Source: Kumtagia sp963829135
Lineage (GTDB): Bacteria; Pseudomonadota; Alphaproteobacteria; Rhizobiales; Rhizobiaceae
Direction of reading: 5' to 3'
Assembly (NCBI GenBank): GCA_963829135.1
Contig: CAWHHO010000005.1
Span: forward strand, 620,001-684,000
DNA length: 64,000 bases
Part shown: one piece after another, positions 1-7,864 of the stretch
Position numbering within the stretch: position 1 is the first letter of the stretch
How the letters are laid out: every line of letters begins with the position of its first letter
Notes under the pieces: model-generated
Database searches by the model: none
The model's input: the letters and a program-made list of their open reading frames with translations, nothing else
What the model was told of the DNA's origin: nothing
Made by a program: the position numbers and the translations under genes

Positions 1-367
1 GGGTAGAAATCTTTCCCTCTAAGACGGCCAAAATGGTTTCAAGCACGGCACGGCGCTCCGCAAGAACCTCATGGTTCCAAAATCGAAGTACTGAATAGCC
101 CTGTTCGTTGAGCCAGCGGCTCCTGATCAGATCACGTGCGGACTCAGCATGCTGGCTGCCATCAATCTCGACGATGAGCGACTTCTCGCGACATGCGAAG
201 TCAGCGACATAGGGCCCGAGTGGCAACTGCCTCACGAACTTATGTCCATTGAGGTGGCGCCCTCTCAGTTCGCCCCACAACCGAAATTCGGCTTCCGTCT
301 CCTCAAACCGAAGTTTGCGAGCAAATGCGGTGGCGCCTACCCTTCGCTTGGTCGGATCAACTGCCAA
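1..367 (-). CDS. DUF559 domain endonuclease-like protein, 3' end beyond window
   Basis: Reading the minus strand from a TTG at 367 gives an open frame to the window edge. It carries the DUF559 signature: an arginine-rich N-terminus (PTKRRVGATAFARKLR), then RLWGELRGR, GHKFVRQLPLGPYVADF and IVEIDGSQH. DUF559 is a short PD-(D/E)XK nuclease-fold family related to very-short-patch repair endonucleases; the acidic residues of VADF and IVEIDG fit the metal-binding core. Its cellular role is not established, and homologues are common as solitary genes in Rhizobiales. The start is uncertain because the frame stays open upstream without an ATG; TTG fits the usual N-terminus. The C-terminus is off the window. 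The gene points away from the pyrimidine cluster and is separated from it by a palindromic repeat. Confidence 0.75.
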   Translation of the reverse strand, partial: MAVDPTKRRVGATAFARKLRFEETEAEFRLWGELRGRHLNGHKFVRQLPLGPYVADFACREKSLIVEIDGSQHAESARDLIRSRWLNEQGYSVLRFWNHEVLAERRAVLETILAVLEGKIST

Positions 368-393
368 GACTGCTTCACCCAGTTGCCTGGGAG

Positions 394-447
394 CCCCCTC
401 ACCCGGCCTCCGCTTCGCTCGGCCACCCTCTCCCCGCCGGGGAGAGG
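394..447. repeat. GC-rich palindromic intergenic repeat, copy A
   Basis: This 54-bp block starts CCCCCTCACCCGGCCTCC and ends in a perfect hairpin, CTCTCCCCG/CGGGGAGAG. Two near-identical copies in opposite orientations lie at 13488-13541 and 13605-13659. It sits between the DUF559 gene and the ABC ATPase gene. It looks like a dispersed REP-like element of Rhizobiales and could act as a transcript end or mRNA stabiliser. Confidence 0.8.
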
Positions 448-492
448 AGGCTGGCCAGCCTGCAGCTGCCCGCAAAACGAAGCACACACTCC

Positions 493-1275
493 TCAATCCT
501 CATAGCTGTGCCCTGCCCGCAACCCATCACGAACCCGCGCGGCAATTTCCAGAAACTCCGGCGTTTCGCGGATTTGCAGCGGTCGTTCGCGCGGCAGGGT
601 GGATTGGATGACGTCGGTGACGCGTCCCGGTCGCGGCGACATCACCACGATGCGGGTCGACAGGTAGACCGCCTCGGGGATCGAGTGCGTGACGAAGCAG
701 ATGGTCTTGTTAGTGCGCGCCCACAGTTCAAGAAGCTGCTGGTTGAGGTGGTCGCGGACAATTTCGTCGAGCGCGCCGAAGGGCTCATCCATCAACAGAA
801 GATCGGCATCGAACGCCAGTGCGCGGGCGATGGAAGCGCGCTGCTGCATGCCGCCCGACAGCTGCCATGGATATTTGTTCTCGAACTTTGCGAGATCGAC
901 GAGGTCGAGAGTCCGCCTGATCCGTTCTTTCTGATCGGCCTGGCTGATCCCCATGATTTCCAGCGGCAATGCGATGTTGCGGCCGACAGTGCGCCACGGA
1001 AACAGGGCAGCCGCCTGGAAGACATAACCATAGGCGCGTTTCTCCCGCGCTTGCTCCGGCGTCATGCCATTGACCAGAATCGTGCCTTCGGTCGGCTTTT
1101 CGAGATCGGCGATGACGCGCAAAAACGTCGTCTTGCCGCAGCCCGAGGGACCGATGAAAGAGACGAACTCGCCCTTGCCGATCATCAGGTCTACATTTGA
1201 AAGCGCGTTGACGGGACCGTCATCGGTCTGGAATGTGAGAGACAGCCCGGATGCTGAAACGACGGGCGCGCTCAT
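493..1275 (-). CDS. ABC transporter ATP-binding protein, NitT/TauT type
   Basis: A 260-residue ATPase subunit of an ABC importer. Walker A is GPSGCGKTT (residues 42-50), the signature LSGGMQQR (139-146), Walker B LLLMDEP (159-165) and the switch histidine H197 in FVTHS. Length and motif style match the nitrate/taurine/sulfonate and pyrimidine-precursor importers. Next to pyrimidine catabolic genes, uptake of a pyrimidine or related compound is a reasonable inference, but the sequence does not show the substrate. No permease or binding protein lies beside it, so its partners must be elsewhere, probably to the left of the window. Its start is only 31 bp from the divergent cupin gene, leaving little room for a promoter of its own; no good ribosome binding site is visible. 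Confidence 0.9.
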   Translation of the reverse strand: MSAPVVSASGLSLTFQTDDGPVNALSNVDLMIGKGEFVSFIGPSGCGKTTFLRVIADLEKPTEGTILVNGMTPEQAREKRAYGYVFQAAALFPWRTVGRNIALPLEIMGISQADQKERIRRTLDLVDLAKFENKYPWQLSGGMQQRASIARALAFDADLLLMDEPFGALDEIVRDHLNQQLLELWARTNKTICFVTHSIPEAVYLSTRIVVMSPRPGRVTDVIQSTLPRERPLQIRETPEFLEIAARVRDGLRAGHSYED

Positions 1276-1306
1276 GCCGGCAATCTTGAATTGAGAGGAG
1301 GCAAAA

Positions 1307-1720
1307 ATGCATGCATCATCAGGGCCGGCCTGCCGCCTTGTTCGGCCGGGCCAGACTTACGACGGAAAACAGGGTCTTCGCTATTTTGAGGGCATAGCCG
1401 CTGAGACGGTCGGATCGAATGGCATTTGCATGCATCTGCTGACCATACCGCCCGGAGGACGCGCCAAGGCGCATCTTCACGAAAATCACGAGACGGCCAT
1501 CTACATGCTGGCCGGTGAGGTGCACACCTGGTTTGGCGATGAGTTGGAGAACCTTGTCGTCGTGCACGCCGGCGATCTGTTCTATATCCCGGCTGGCGTG
1601 CCGCACCTGCCGGCCAATCTCTCGTCCGAACCGGCTTCCGCCATCATTGCGCGCACGGATCCGAATGAGCAGGAAAGCGTCGTTCTGCTGCCGCATCTCG
1701 ACGCACGGGTTCCGGCGTGA
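1307..1720 (+). CDS. Cupin domain protein
   Basis: A 137-residue single-domain cupin. Motif 1 is GGRAKAHLHENHE (residues 50-62, ligands H56, H58, E62). Motif 2 is GDLFYIPAGVPHLPAN (from residue 89), an exact fit to G(X)5PXG(X)2H(X)3N with H100. All metal ligands are therefore present and it should bind a divalent metal. Substrate unknown; small cupins beside catabolic genes are often isomerases, dioxygenases or sensors. A strong ribosome binding site (GAGAGGAGG) precedes the ATG. The gene runs opposite to the surrounding pyrimidine genes and starts 31 bp from the divergent ABC ATPase gene. Confidence 0.85.
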   Translation: MHASSGPACRLVRPGQTYDGKQGLRYFEGIAAETVGSNGICMHLLTIPPGGRAKAHLHENHETAIYMLAGEVHTWFGDELENLVVVHAGDLFYIPAGVPHLPANLSSEPASAIIARTDPNEQESVVLLPHLDARVPA

Positions 1721-1829
1721 GGCCTTCCACGCATTGAGGTCGACGATGGTGCTCGAAGCGTCGGTCATCTTGGGCAAGGCCTCACCTCGCCCCTAATCGT
1801 GCAGCTGGCATCTTCTCCCCTTCAACCGA

Positions 1830-2045
1830 TCAGTCTCGCTCGATCAGAATGTCGCGGTATACGATGGCTTCCCCGGGATTCATGTAAATGCCCCATTCCG
1901 GATTCTCACAGAGAAATGCCGCGGCGCCGGAAATCGAAGAAAAGCGGACGGCCTTCCCACGATTGTGCTCGCTCTTGGGAAAGCATTGGAAATAGCCGTT
2001 CACCTGGGCGGCCGACTGTTCACTACCCGCCTTGATGATCTTCAC
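1830..2045 (-). CDS. Small hypothetical protein (71 aa), translationally coupled to the M20 hydrolase
   Basis: A 71-residue frame starts with a GTG that overlaps the TGA stop of the upstream hydrolase gene (GTGA), the classic arrangement for translational coupling. The protein begins MKIIKAGSEQ and ends YRDILIERD; a C-terminal stretch, ENPEWGIYMNPGEAIVYRD, looks like the conserved core of a small folded protein. There is no signal peptide or membrane segment, and a single tryptophan. I do not recognise a family with a known function. The overlap and shared strand argue that it is real and co-expressed with the amidohydrolase; an accessory or stabilising role is only a guess. Confidence 0.55.
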   Translation of the reverse strand: MKIIKAGSEQSAAQVNGYFQCFPKSEHNRGKAVRFSSISGAAAFLCENPEWGIYMNPGEAIVYRDILIERD

Positions 2046-3292
2046 GAAACGATCTCCGCTGTCTCGACCACGGCGTGGAATAGCACATCGCAGCCGGCGG
2101 CGGCCCATTCCCTGGAAATCTCCTCCGCCTCATTGTGCGAAAGGCCATCGACACACGGGCACATCACCATGGCCGTCGGCGCCACGCGGTTGATCCAGCA
2201 GGCGTCATGGCCCGCGCCCGACACAATGTTGCGGTGGCTGTAGCCCAAACGCTCGGCGGCATCGCGGATCGCCTTGACGCAGTTCGCGTCAAACGTCACC
2301 GGATCGAAATGCCCGACCGGTTCGATTTCGAACGTGATGTCCAGCGCTTCGCAGATCACTTCGATGCCCTCGCGGATGCGCCCGTCCATCGCGTCGAGCA
2401 CTTCCTTCTCCGGCGAGCGGATATCGATCGTAAACACAGTCCTGCCGGCGATGATATTGCGCGAATTGGGATAGACTTCCATGTGGCCGACAGCGCCGAC
2501 GGCGTCCGGCTGGTAGTCCATCGCAACCTCGTGCACCAGTTCCGTCACCCGCGCCATTCCGAGCCCGGCATTGCGGCGCTTCGGCATCGGCGTCGAGCCG
2601 GTGTGGCTTTCCTTGCCGGTGAGCGTGACCTGGAGCCATTTCAAGCCCTGGCCATGGGTGACGACACCGATGTCGATGCCTTCATCCTCAAGTATCGGCC
2701 CTTGCTCGATGTGCAATTCGAAGAAGGCGTGGATTTTCCGTGCTCCGACCGGCTCGTCGCCTTTCCAGCCTATCCGCTCCAGTTCGTCGCCGAAACGTCT
2801 GCCTTCCTTGTCCTTGCGGTCGTAGGCCCAATCCTGCTTGTGGACCCCGGCAAATACGCCGGACGCCAGCATCGCCGGGGCGTAGCGCGTGCCTTCCTCG
2901 TTGGTCCAGTTGGTGACGACGATCGGATGCCTGGTTTTGATGCCGAGATCGTTGAGCGTGCGGATGACCTCCAGCCCGCCAAGCACGCCAAGCACGCCGT
3001 CATACTTGCCGCCGGTAGGCTGCGTGTCGAGGTGACTGCCGACATAGACCGGCAGCGCTTCGGGATCGGCACCCTCGCGGCGTGCAAACATCGTGCCCAT
3101 CTGGTCGACGCCCATTTCCAGGCCCGCCGCTTCGCACCATCGCTTGAAAAGATGCCGCCCTTCGCCATCCTCGTCGGTCAGCGTTTGACGATTGTTGCCG
3201 CCGGCAATGCCAGGGCCGATCTTCGCCATCTCCATGAGCGAATCCCACAAACGGTCTGGATTTATACGCAGATTCTCGCCTGGGGCTGGCAT
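2042..3292 (-). CDS. M20-family Zn-dependent amidohydrolase (N-carbamoyl-beta-alanine amidohydrolase-like)
   Basis: A 416-residue member of the allantoate/N-carbamoyl amino acid amidohydrolase branch of the M20 metallopeptidases. Metal ligands and catalytic residues are visible: GSHLDT (H87), GGKYDG (D98), NEEGTRY (E132/E133) and FELHIEQGP (H194). NSRNIIAGRT and SGAGHDA are substrate-pocket motifs of the family. Between PreA/PreT and an omega-aminotransferase, the expected reaction is hydrolysis of N-carbamoyl-beta-alanine to beta-alanine, CO2 and ammonia, the third step of reductive pyrimidine degradation. Allantoate or another ureido substrate cannot be excluded from sequence. It follows the aminotransferase gene on the same strand after a 77-bp gap with a small hairpin, and overlaps the 71-residue ORF downstream. 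Confidence 0.85.
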   Translation of the reverse strand: MPAPGENLRINPDRLWDSLMEMAKIGPGIAGGNNRQTLTDEDGEGRHLFKRWCEAAGLEMGVDQMGTMFARREGADPEALPVYVGSHLDTQPTGGKYDGVLGVLGGLEVIRTLNDLGIKTRHPIVVTNWTNEEGTRYAPAMLASGVFAGVHKQDWAYDRKDKEGRRFGDELERIGWKGDEPVGARKIHAFFELHIEQGPILEDEGIDIGVVTHGQGLKWLQVTLTGKESHTGSTPMPKRRNAGLGMARVTELVHEVAMDYQPDAVGAVGHMEVYPNSRNIIAGRTVFTIDIRSPEKEVLDAMDGRIREGIEVICEALDITFEIEPVGHFDPVTFDANCVKAIRDAAERLGYSHRNIVSGAGHDACWINRVAPTAMVMCPCVDGLSHNEAEEISREWAAAGCDVLFHAVVETAEIVS

Positions 3293-3333
3293 TCCTAAAA
3301 CCTTTCAGATTGCAGCGGGTGGTGCCGGCGTCC

Positions 3334-3350
3334 CTCCCGCTTGACGGGAG
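3334..3350. repeat. Intercistronic hairpin
   Basis: CTCCCG and CGGGAG form a 6-bp stem around a five-base loop in the 77-bp gap between the aminotransferase stop and the amidohydrolase start. No T-run follows on the minus strand, so it is more likely an RNA-stabilising or processing hairpin than a terminator. Confidence 0.5.
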
Positions 3351-3369
3351 AGAATCGGCGCGCCCTTCA

Positions 3370-4698
3370 TCAATCGATCATCCTCAGTACTTCGCGGACA
3401 TGGTCGATCAGTTCGTTGATCTGGCCCTTCGAGATGATCAGGGGCGGCGACAGCGCGATGATGTCGCCGGTCGTGCGGATCAACGCGCCGCGCTCGAACG
3501 CCTTCACGAAAGCCGAGAACGCGCGCTTTGTCGGGCTGCCGGCAATCGGCGCAAGTTCGATCGCACCGATCAGGCCGATATTGCGGATGTCGATGACATG
3601 CGGCTCGCCCTTCAGCGAGTGCAGAGCGTCTTCCCAGTATGGTGCAAGCTCGGCTCCGCGTGTCAGCAAGCCCTCGTCCTTGTAAGTGTCGAGCGTGCCG
3701 AGCGCTGCCGCGCAGGCGATCGGATTGCCCGAATAGGTGTAGCCGTGGAAGAACTCGATGAGGTGATCCGGCCCGGTCATGAAGGCGTCATGAATCTCCT
3801 TGCGCACGAACACGGCGCCCATCGGAATGACGCCGTTTGAAACGCCCTTGGCGGTGGTCATGATGTCTGGAACGACGCCGAAATAGTCGGCTGCGAACGG
3901 CGTGCCCAAACGCCCGAAGCCGGTGATAACCTCATCGAATATGAGCAGGATGCCGTGCTTGGTGCAAATCTCGCGAAGCTTCTGCAGATATCCCTTCGGC
4001 GGCAGGATAACCCCGGTCGACCCGGCCACGGGCTCGACAATGACGGCAGCGATCGTCGAGGCATCATGCAGCGTCACGATGCGCTCCAGCTCGTTGGCCA
4101 GCTCGCCGCCATGCTCCGGCACGCCCCGCGTAAAAGCGTTCTTCTCGGGCAGGTGCGTATGCGGCATGTGATCGACGCCGCCAAGCAGCGTGCCGAACAT
4201 CTTGCGGTTGGTGACGATGCCGCCGACCGAAATGCCGCCGAAATTGACGCCATGGTAGCCGCGCTCGCGGCCGATCAGCCGGGTCCGTGCGCCCTCGCCT
4301 TTGACGCGATGATAAGCGATCGCCATCTTCAGCGCGGTGTCGACCGATTCCGACCCGGAATTGGTGAAGAACACGTGGTCCATGCCCTCAGGCGCGATAT
4401 CGACAAGGCGGTTGGCCAGTTCGAACACGATCGGATGGCCCATCTGGAAGGCCGGCGCATAGTCGAGCTCAGCCGCTTGGTGCTGGATAGCCTCGGTGAT
4501 CTTCGGCCGGCAGTGCCCCGCATTCACGCACCATAGTCCGGCGGTGCCATCGAGAACCTTGCGGCCATCGGTCGTCGTATAATGCATGTCCTTCGCGGCA
4601 GCCATCATGCGCGGCGCCTGTTTGAACTGCCGGTTCGCCGTGAACGGCATCCAGAATGCGCTGAGATCGTTCGGCGCGACTTTTGTTCTGTTGGACAT
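3370..4698 (-). CDS. Class III omega-aminotransferase (beta-alanine:pyruvate transaminase-like)
   Basis: A PLP-dependent fold-type I aminotransferase of 442 residues. The Schiff-base lysine is K284 in TTAKGVSNG, the cofactor aspartate D255 in IFDEVITGFGRLG, and the phosphate-contact motif is NSGSESVDTALK (from residue 113). The N-terminal FWMPFTANRQFK and length match beta-alanine:pyruvate and related omega-transaminases. In this cluster it would convert beta-alanine (or 3-aminoisobutyrate from thymine) to malonate semialdehyde. I place the start at 4698 because AGAGG lies upstream at good spacing and the product begins MSNRTKVAPND; an upstream in-frame ATG lacks support. A RutR-like operator lies 81 bp upstream, and it is probably the first gene of the minus-strand operon. 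Confidence 0.88.
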   Translation of the reverse strand: MSNRTKVAPNDLSAFWMPFTANRQFKQAPRMMAAAKDMHYTTTDGRKVLDGTAGLWCVNAGHCRPKITEAIQHQAAELDYAPAFQMGHPIVFELANRLVDIAPEGMDHVFFTNSGSESVDTALKMAIAYHRVKGEGARTRLIGRERGYHGVNFGGISVGGIVTNRKMFGTLLGGVDHMPHTHLPEKNAFTRGVPEHGGELANELERIVTLHDASTIAAVIVEPVAGSTGVILPPKGYLQKLREICTKHGILLIFDEVITGFGRLGTPFAADYFGVVPDIMTTAKGVSNGVIPMGAVFVRKEIHDAFMTGPDHLIEFFHGYTYSGNPIACAAALGTLDTYKDEGLLTRGAELAPYWEDALHSLKGEPHVIDIRNIGLIGAIELAPIAGSPTKRAFSAFVKAFERGALIRTTGDIIALSPPLIISKGQINELIDHVREVLRMID

Positions 4699-4778
4699 GA
4701 CCAAGCCTCTCGTAAAGTCAATTTTCATTCTGCTGCGGCCAACGCTTGGTCTGCGCGACAATTGATGCTACGCAAATT

Positions 4779-4794
4779 TTGACCGATTGGACAA
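4779..4794. promoter_or_regulatory. RutR-like operator upstream of the aminotransferase gene
   Basis: TTGACCGATTGGACAA is an imperfect palindrome agreeing at 12 of 14 defined positions with the known E. coli RutR site TTGACCANNTGGTCAA. It lies between the divergent aminotransferase and TetR genes, 81 bp before the former. A related half-conserved copy precedes preT at 9599-9614. Binding is inferred from sequence. Confidence 0.6.
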
Positions 4795-4937
4795 ACGTTA
4801 GCACCGCCAGAAAGGCGGTCAAGCGGAATAGTATCGGAAATGACCCGCCAAAATAGCGCTCCACAGACATATGGAAAACTGGTCCACAGAATTGGGCCAG
4901 CGGGCTGTTTTGTCCAGCGGTTGACAGGTAATCGTTG

Positions 4938-5570
4938 ATGGACAGTTCGACGCGCCGCCCTCGCACCCGCATCCAGACGGAGAAACGCGAACTCATCCTG
5001 GAGGCCGCGCTTGAAATGTTTTCGGCTCACGGTTTCCGCGGCGCAACCGTGGATGAGATTGCCGATGCTGCAGGGATGTCGAAACCCAACCTGCTCTACT
5101 ATTTCCGCAACAAGGAAGAGATCCACGCCACCTTGATGCAGCGGCTGCTCGACACGTGGCTGGCGCCTTTGCGGGAGCTCGACGACATCGGCGACCCGAT
5201 GACCGAATTGCGCAGCTACATTCGCCGCAAACTTGAGATGGCGCGAGACTATCCGCGCGAGAGCCGCCTGTTCGCCAACGAGATCCTCCAGGGCGCGCCG
5301 CGCGTGCTACCCATGCTCGAGGGCGAACTGCGAAGCCTCGTCGACGAGAAGGTCGGGGTGATCAAGGCTTGGATGCGGGCCGGCAAGATCGCCCGCACCG
5401 ACCCCTATCATCTGATCTTTTCGATCTGGGCGACCACCCAGCACTATGCCGATTTCGACGTGCAGGTCCGCGCCGTACTCGGCCCCGACCGGGGCGCCGA
5501 CGGTCGCTTCGAGGACGCCGCGAGGTTTCTGGAACAGTTGTTCGTGGAAGGCCTGAAGCCAAGAGGTTGA
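4938..5570 (+). CDS. rutR: TetR-family regulator, RutR-like
   Basis: A 210-residue TetR-family repressor. The N-terminal helix-turn-helix reads ATVDEIADAAGMSKPNLLYYF (from about residue 36), followed by a RutR-type C-terminal ligand domain with characteristic ESRLFANEILQGAP and HLIFSIWATTQHYADFDVQV. RutR binds uracil (or thymine) and releases pyrimidine-utilisation promoters. Divergent orientation from the aminotransferase gene, plus RutR-like sites before both that gene and preT, supports control of this locus. The start is the ATG at 4938, which follows an in-frame TTG directly; a TTGTCC/TTGACA motif at 4910-4926 may be a second, autoregulatory site. Ligand and targets are inferred. Confidence 0.85.
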   Translation: MDSSTRRPRTRIQTEKRELILEAALEMFSAHGFRGATVDEIADAAGMSKPNLLYYFRNKEEIHATLMQRLLDTWLAPLRELDDIGDPMTELRSYIRRKLEMARDYPRESRLFANEILQGAPRVLPMLEGELRSLVDEKVGVIKAWMRAGKIARTDPYHLIFSIWATTQHYADFDVQVRAVLGPDRGADGRFEDAARFLEQLFVEGLKPRG

Positions 5571-5591
5571 AGCGGCGCGTTTGGACAAGCT

Positions 5592-5963
5592 CTACATCGC
5601 CCCGGCAATCACCATCAGCAGGCCGCTGCAAAGGGTGATGTTGACGAGCGTCAGGTAGAGGTGCGGGTCGCGCTCCTTTCCTTGAAACATGAACAGATTG
5701 TGGAACATCGCCGTCGCCATCACGGTAAAGACGATAAGCAGCAGAGCGCCCCAGATGGTCCAAATGCCGAATGTCACAGATAAACCGCCCACAAGCTGCA
5801 TTAGAAAGCCTGTGACTACCAGCGGCGGCGGCAGCACCCAGCCGTAGCTGGTAATTGCCATCGCGAATCTCTCCTTGAGATTGGCGAAGTTGCGGATGGC
5901 GGCGATGAGGAAGAACCCGCCGAACGCAACGCGCCCGATAAGCATCAGTGTCTCAGGTGTCAT
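5592..5963 (-). CDS. DoxX-like small membrane protein
   Basis: About 123 residues with four hydrophobic helices, of the DoxX/DoxD-like family: MLIGRVAFGGFFLIAAIRNF, a central PPLVVTGFLMQLVGGLSVTF, then GALLLIVFTVMATAMFHN and a last helix NITLCSGLLMVIAGAM. DoxX proteins are inner-membrane proteins linked in some organisms to respiration or redox stress; a role here is unknown. It converges on the TetR gene with stops 21 bp apart and lies downstream of preA on the same strand across a 190-bp gap, so it may be the tail of the preA transcript. Start is ambiguous between ATGs at 5969 and 5963. Confidence 0.75.
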   Translation of the reverse strand: MTPETLMLIGRVAFGGFFLIAAIRNFANLKERFAMAITSYGWVLPPPLVVTGFLMQLVGGLSVTFGIWTIWGALLLIVFTVMATAMFHNLFMFQGKERDPHLYLTLVNITLCSGLLMVIAGAM

Positions 5964-6152
5964 CCCCATCCCCGAAAGACGCAACGATGTTACTGAATAC
6001 CGGATCGCCTCTTAGGTATCAAAGTCTCAGCGGCGACGGTCGATAGAGCCAATCCTGCGGCCGTCATGTCAAGAACGGTGGCCATGTGCCCCCGTTTCGG
6101 TTGTGTCGATTCGGCGGAAAAACTAACACACGACAGGATCCGACCTCCAGGA

Positions 6153-7466
6153 TCACTCCGCCGCCTGGCGCGCCATCGGGTTGTTCGGGTGCGTTGTCCA
6201 ATTGGCATAGACCGGCGACACGGTTTTGCCGGTACGCTCGTCGAGAGCGCCCGCCGCCAGCGGTTCCATGGTGATGCAGCCCTCGACCGGGCACACATTG
6301 ACGCACAGATTGCAGCCGACACATTCGTCGTCCATCACCTCGAAATGGCGGGCGCCGTTAACGAAGTTGGTGATCGCCTGATGAGACGTGTCCTCGCATA
6401 CGATGTGGCAGCGGCCGCATTTGATGCAGGCATCCTGGTCGATATGCGCCTTGGCGACATAGTTGAGATTGAGGTACTGCCAGTCGGTGACGTTGGGGGT
6501 CGCCCGCCCCACGATGTCGTCCAGCGTGGCGTGACCCTTTTCGTCCATCCAGTTCTTCAAGCCTTCGATCATCTCCTGGACGATCTTGAACCCATAGGTC
6601 ATCGCTGCCGTACAGACCTGAACATTGCCGGCGCCGAGTGCCATAAATTCCGCGGCATCGCGCCATGTCGTGATGCCGCCGATGCCAGAAATCGGCAGGC
6701 CGCGCGTTTCTGAATCGCGGGCGATCTCGGCCACCATGTTCATGGCGATCGGCTTTACCGCGGGGCCGCAATAGCCGCCATGGCTGCCCTTGCCGTCGAT
6801 CGAGGGCTCCGGCGAAAAATTGTCGAGATTGACGCCGGTGATCGAGTTGATCGTGTTGATCAGCGATACGGCGTCCGTTCCACCGGCGTGCGCCGCACGG
6901 GCCGGCTTGCGGATGTCGGTAATGTTGGGCGTCAGCTTGGTGATCACCGGCATGCGCGTATTCTGCTTGCACCAGCGGACCACCATTTCGATATATTCCG
7001 GCACCTGACCGACAGCCGCACCCATGCCGCGCTCGCTCATTCCATGCGGGCAGCCGAAATTGAGCTCGATGCCATCGGCGCCGGTGTCTTCAACCACCGG
7101 CAGGATCGCCTTCCAGCTTTGCTCCTCGCACGGCACCATCAGCGATACGACCAGCGCGCGGTCCGGCCAGTCGCGCTTGACCTGCTTGATTTCCTGCAGG
7201 TTGAGCTGCAGGTCCCGGTCGGTAATCAGCTCGATATTGTTGAGGCCGAGGAGTCGCCGGTCCGCACCCCAGATGGCGCCGTAACGCGGGCCGTTGACGT
7301 TGACGACCGGCGGGCCTTCCTCGCCCAGCGTCTTCCACACCACGCCGCCCCAGCCCGCCCTGAAGGCGCGAATGACGTTGTAAGCCTTGTCGGTCGGCGG
7401 CGCGGAGGCCAGCCAGAACGGATTTGGCGACTTGATCCCGACGAAGTTGTTGCGGATGTCTGCCAT
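6153..7466 (-). CDS. preA: NAD-dependent dihydropyrimidine dehydrogenase subunit PreA
   Basis: A 437-residue protein with an N-terminal FMN-binding TIM barrel of the dihydroorotate/dihydropyrimidine dehydrogenase family and two C-terminal [4Fe-4S] ferredoxin motifs (C347-C350-C353-C357 and C382-C385-C388-C392). GIELNFGCPHGMSERGMG is the family substrate/FMN loop. With PreT it forms the enzyme that reduces uracil and thymine to dihydropyrimidines at the expense of NADH, or the reverse. A GGAG lies 9 bp before the ATG. Unusually, preT, normally adjacent, is separated here by an oppositely oriented hicBA module. A lone TTGACCGA half-site at 7571 precedes preA. Confidence 0.95.
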   Translation of the reverse strand: MADIRNNFVGIKSPNPFWLASAPPTDKAYNVIRAFRAGWGGVVWKTLGEEGPPVVNVNGPRYGAIWGADRRLLGLNNIELITDRDLQLNLQEIKQVKRDWPDRALVVSLMVPCEEQSWKAILPVVEDTGADGIELNFGCPHGMSERGMGAAVGQVPEYIEMVVRWCKQNTRMPVITKLTPNITDIRKPARAAHAGGTDAVSLINTINSITGVNLDNFSPEPSIDGKGSHGGYCGPAVKPIAMNMVAEIARDSETRGLPISGIGGITTWRDAAEFMALGAGNVQVCTAAMTYGFKIVQEMIEGLKNWMDEKGHATLDDIVGRATPNVTDWQYLNLNYVAKAHIDQDACIKCGRCHIVCEDTSHQAITNFVNGARHFEVMDDECVGCNLCVNVCPVEGCITMEPLAAGALDERTGKTVSPVYANWTTHPNNPMARQAAE

Positions 7467-7579
7467 GGGTACGTCTCCCTCAGCCTAAGCGGATGAATCT
7501 CTGATCGAATGTGAGGTCGAAAATGCGCAAGACAGCCCGTTCTCGCGTGTTTCGCTGTCCGCCTTGGCCATTGACCGAA

Positions 7580-7589
7580 AAACGCTCTA
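7580..7589. repeat. Left 10-bp inverted repeat flanking hicBA
   Basis: AAACGCTCTA is the exact reverse complement of TAGAGCGTTT at 8093-8102. The two copies bracket the hicBA genes. TAGAGCGTTT-type ends are familiar from dispersed intergenic repeats of Rhizobiales, so the pair may reflect a repeat at each edge of an inserted segment or an expression-related hairpin. Confidence 0.45.
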
Positions 7590-7626
7590 GACTGACAACA
7601 CAGGTTCGTTGCAGTGGAGAAGGCCC

Positions 7627-7857
7627 TTGCCCAAGCGGCGCATTTATACGGTTGAGCTTATTCCTGAAGCCGATGGTGGCTTTACTGTCCGAGTTCCCGC
7701 GCTGCCGGAGGTAGTGACCTTTGGCTCGACCAAGCCGGAGGCGTTGTCGAACGCTGTTGAGGCTATCGAACTCGTGTTGGAAGTACGCTCTGCCGACGGA
7801 GATCCGATTCCTGACGACGTGGTGCCCGTCCTGGAAAAATTGACCGTCGCCGCTTGA
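7627..7857 (+). CDS. hicB: HicB-family antitoxin
   Basis: About 76 residues with the HicB partial RNase-H fold: IYTVELIPEADGGFTVRVPALP and GSTKPEALSNAVEAIELVLE, the typical antitoxin pattern. HicB binds and neutralises HicA and usually represses its own promoter. Here the protein ends soon after the core fold (VLEKLTVAA) with no room for the C-terminal ribbon-helix-helix or HTH domain many HicBs carry, so any autoregulation would need another route. A TTG start is chosen because GGAG lies 7 bases upstream and the product then starts MPKRRIYTVE. It precedes hicA by 7 bp, the reverse of the classical hicA-hicB order. Confidence 0.8.
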   Translation: MPKRRIYTVELIPEADGGFTVRVPALPEVVTFGSTKPEALSNAVEAIELVLEVRSADGDPIPDDVVPVLEKLTVAA

Positions 7858-7864
7858 ACAAACA

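Noticed and set aside
2135..3298. 387-codon plus-strand frame opposite the amidohydrolase gene
   Set aside because: All catalytic motifs of the M20 enzyme are on the minus strand; the plus frame has no protein-like pattern.
4910..4937. TTGACA at 4921 as a -35 element of the TetR gene
   Set aside because: It lies only 12 bp before the start codon, too close to allow a -10 element and leader; it is better viewed as part of a possible operator.
7571..7600. Sigma-70 promoter for hicBA using TTGACC at 7571
   Set aside because: No acceptable -10 hexamer lies 16-18 bp downstream; the only TA-rich hexamer (TAGACT) is 11 bp away.
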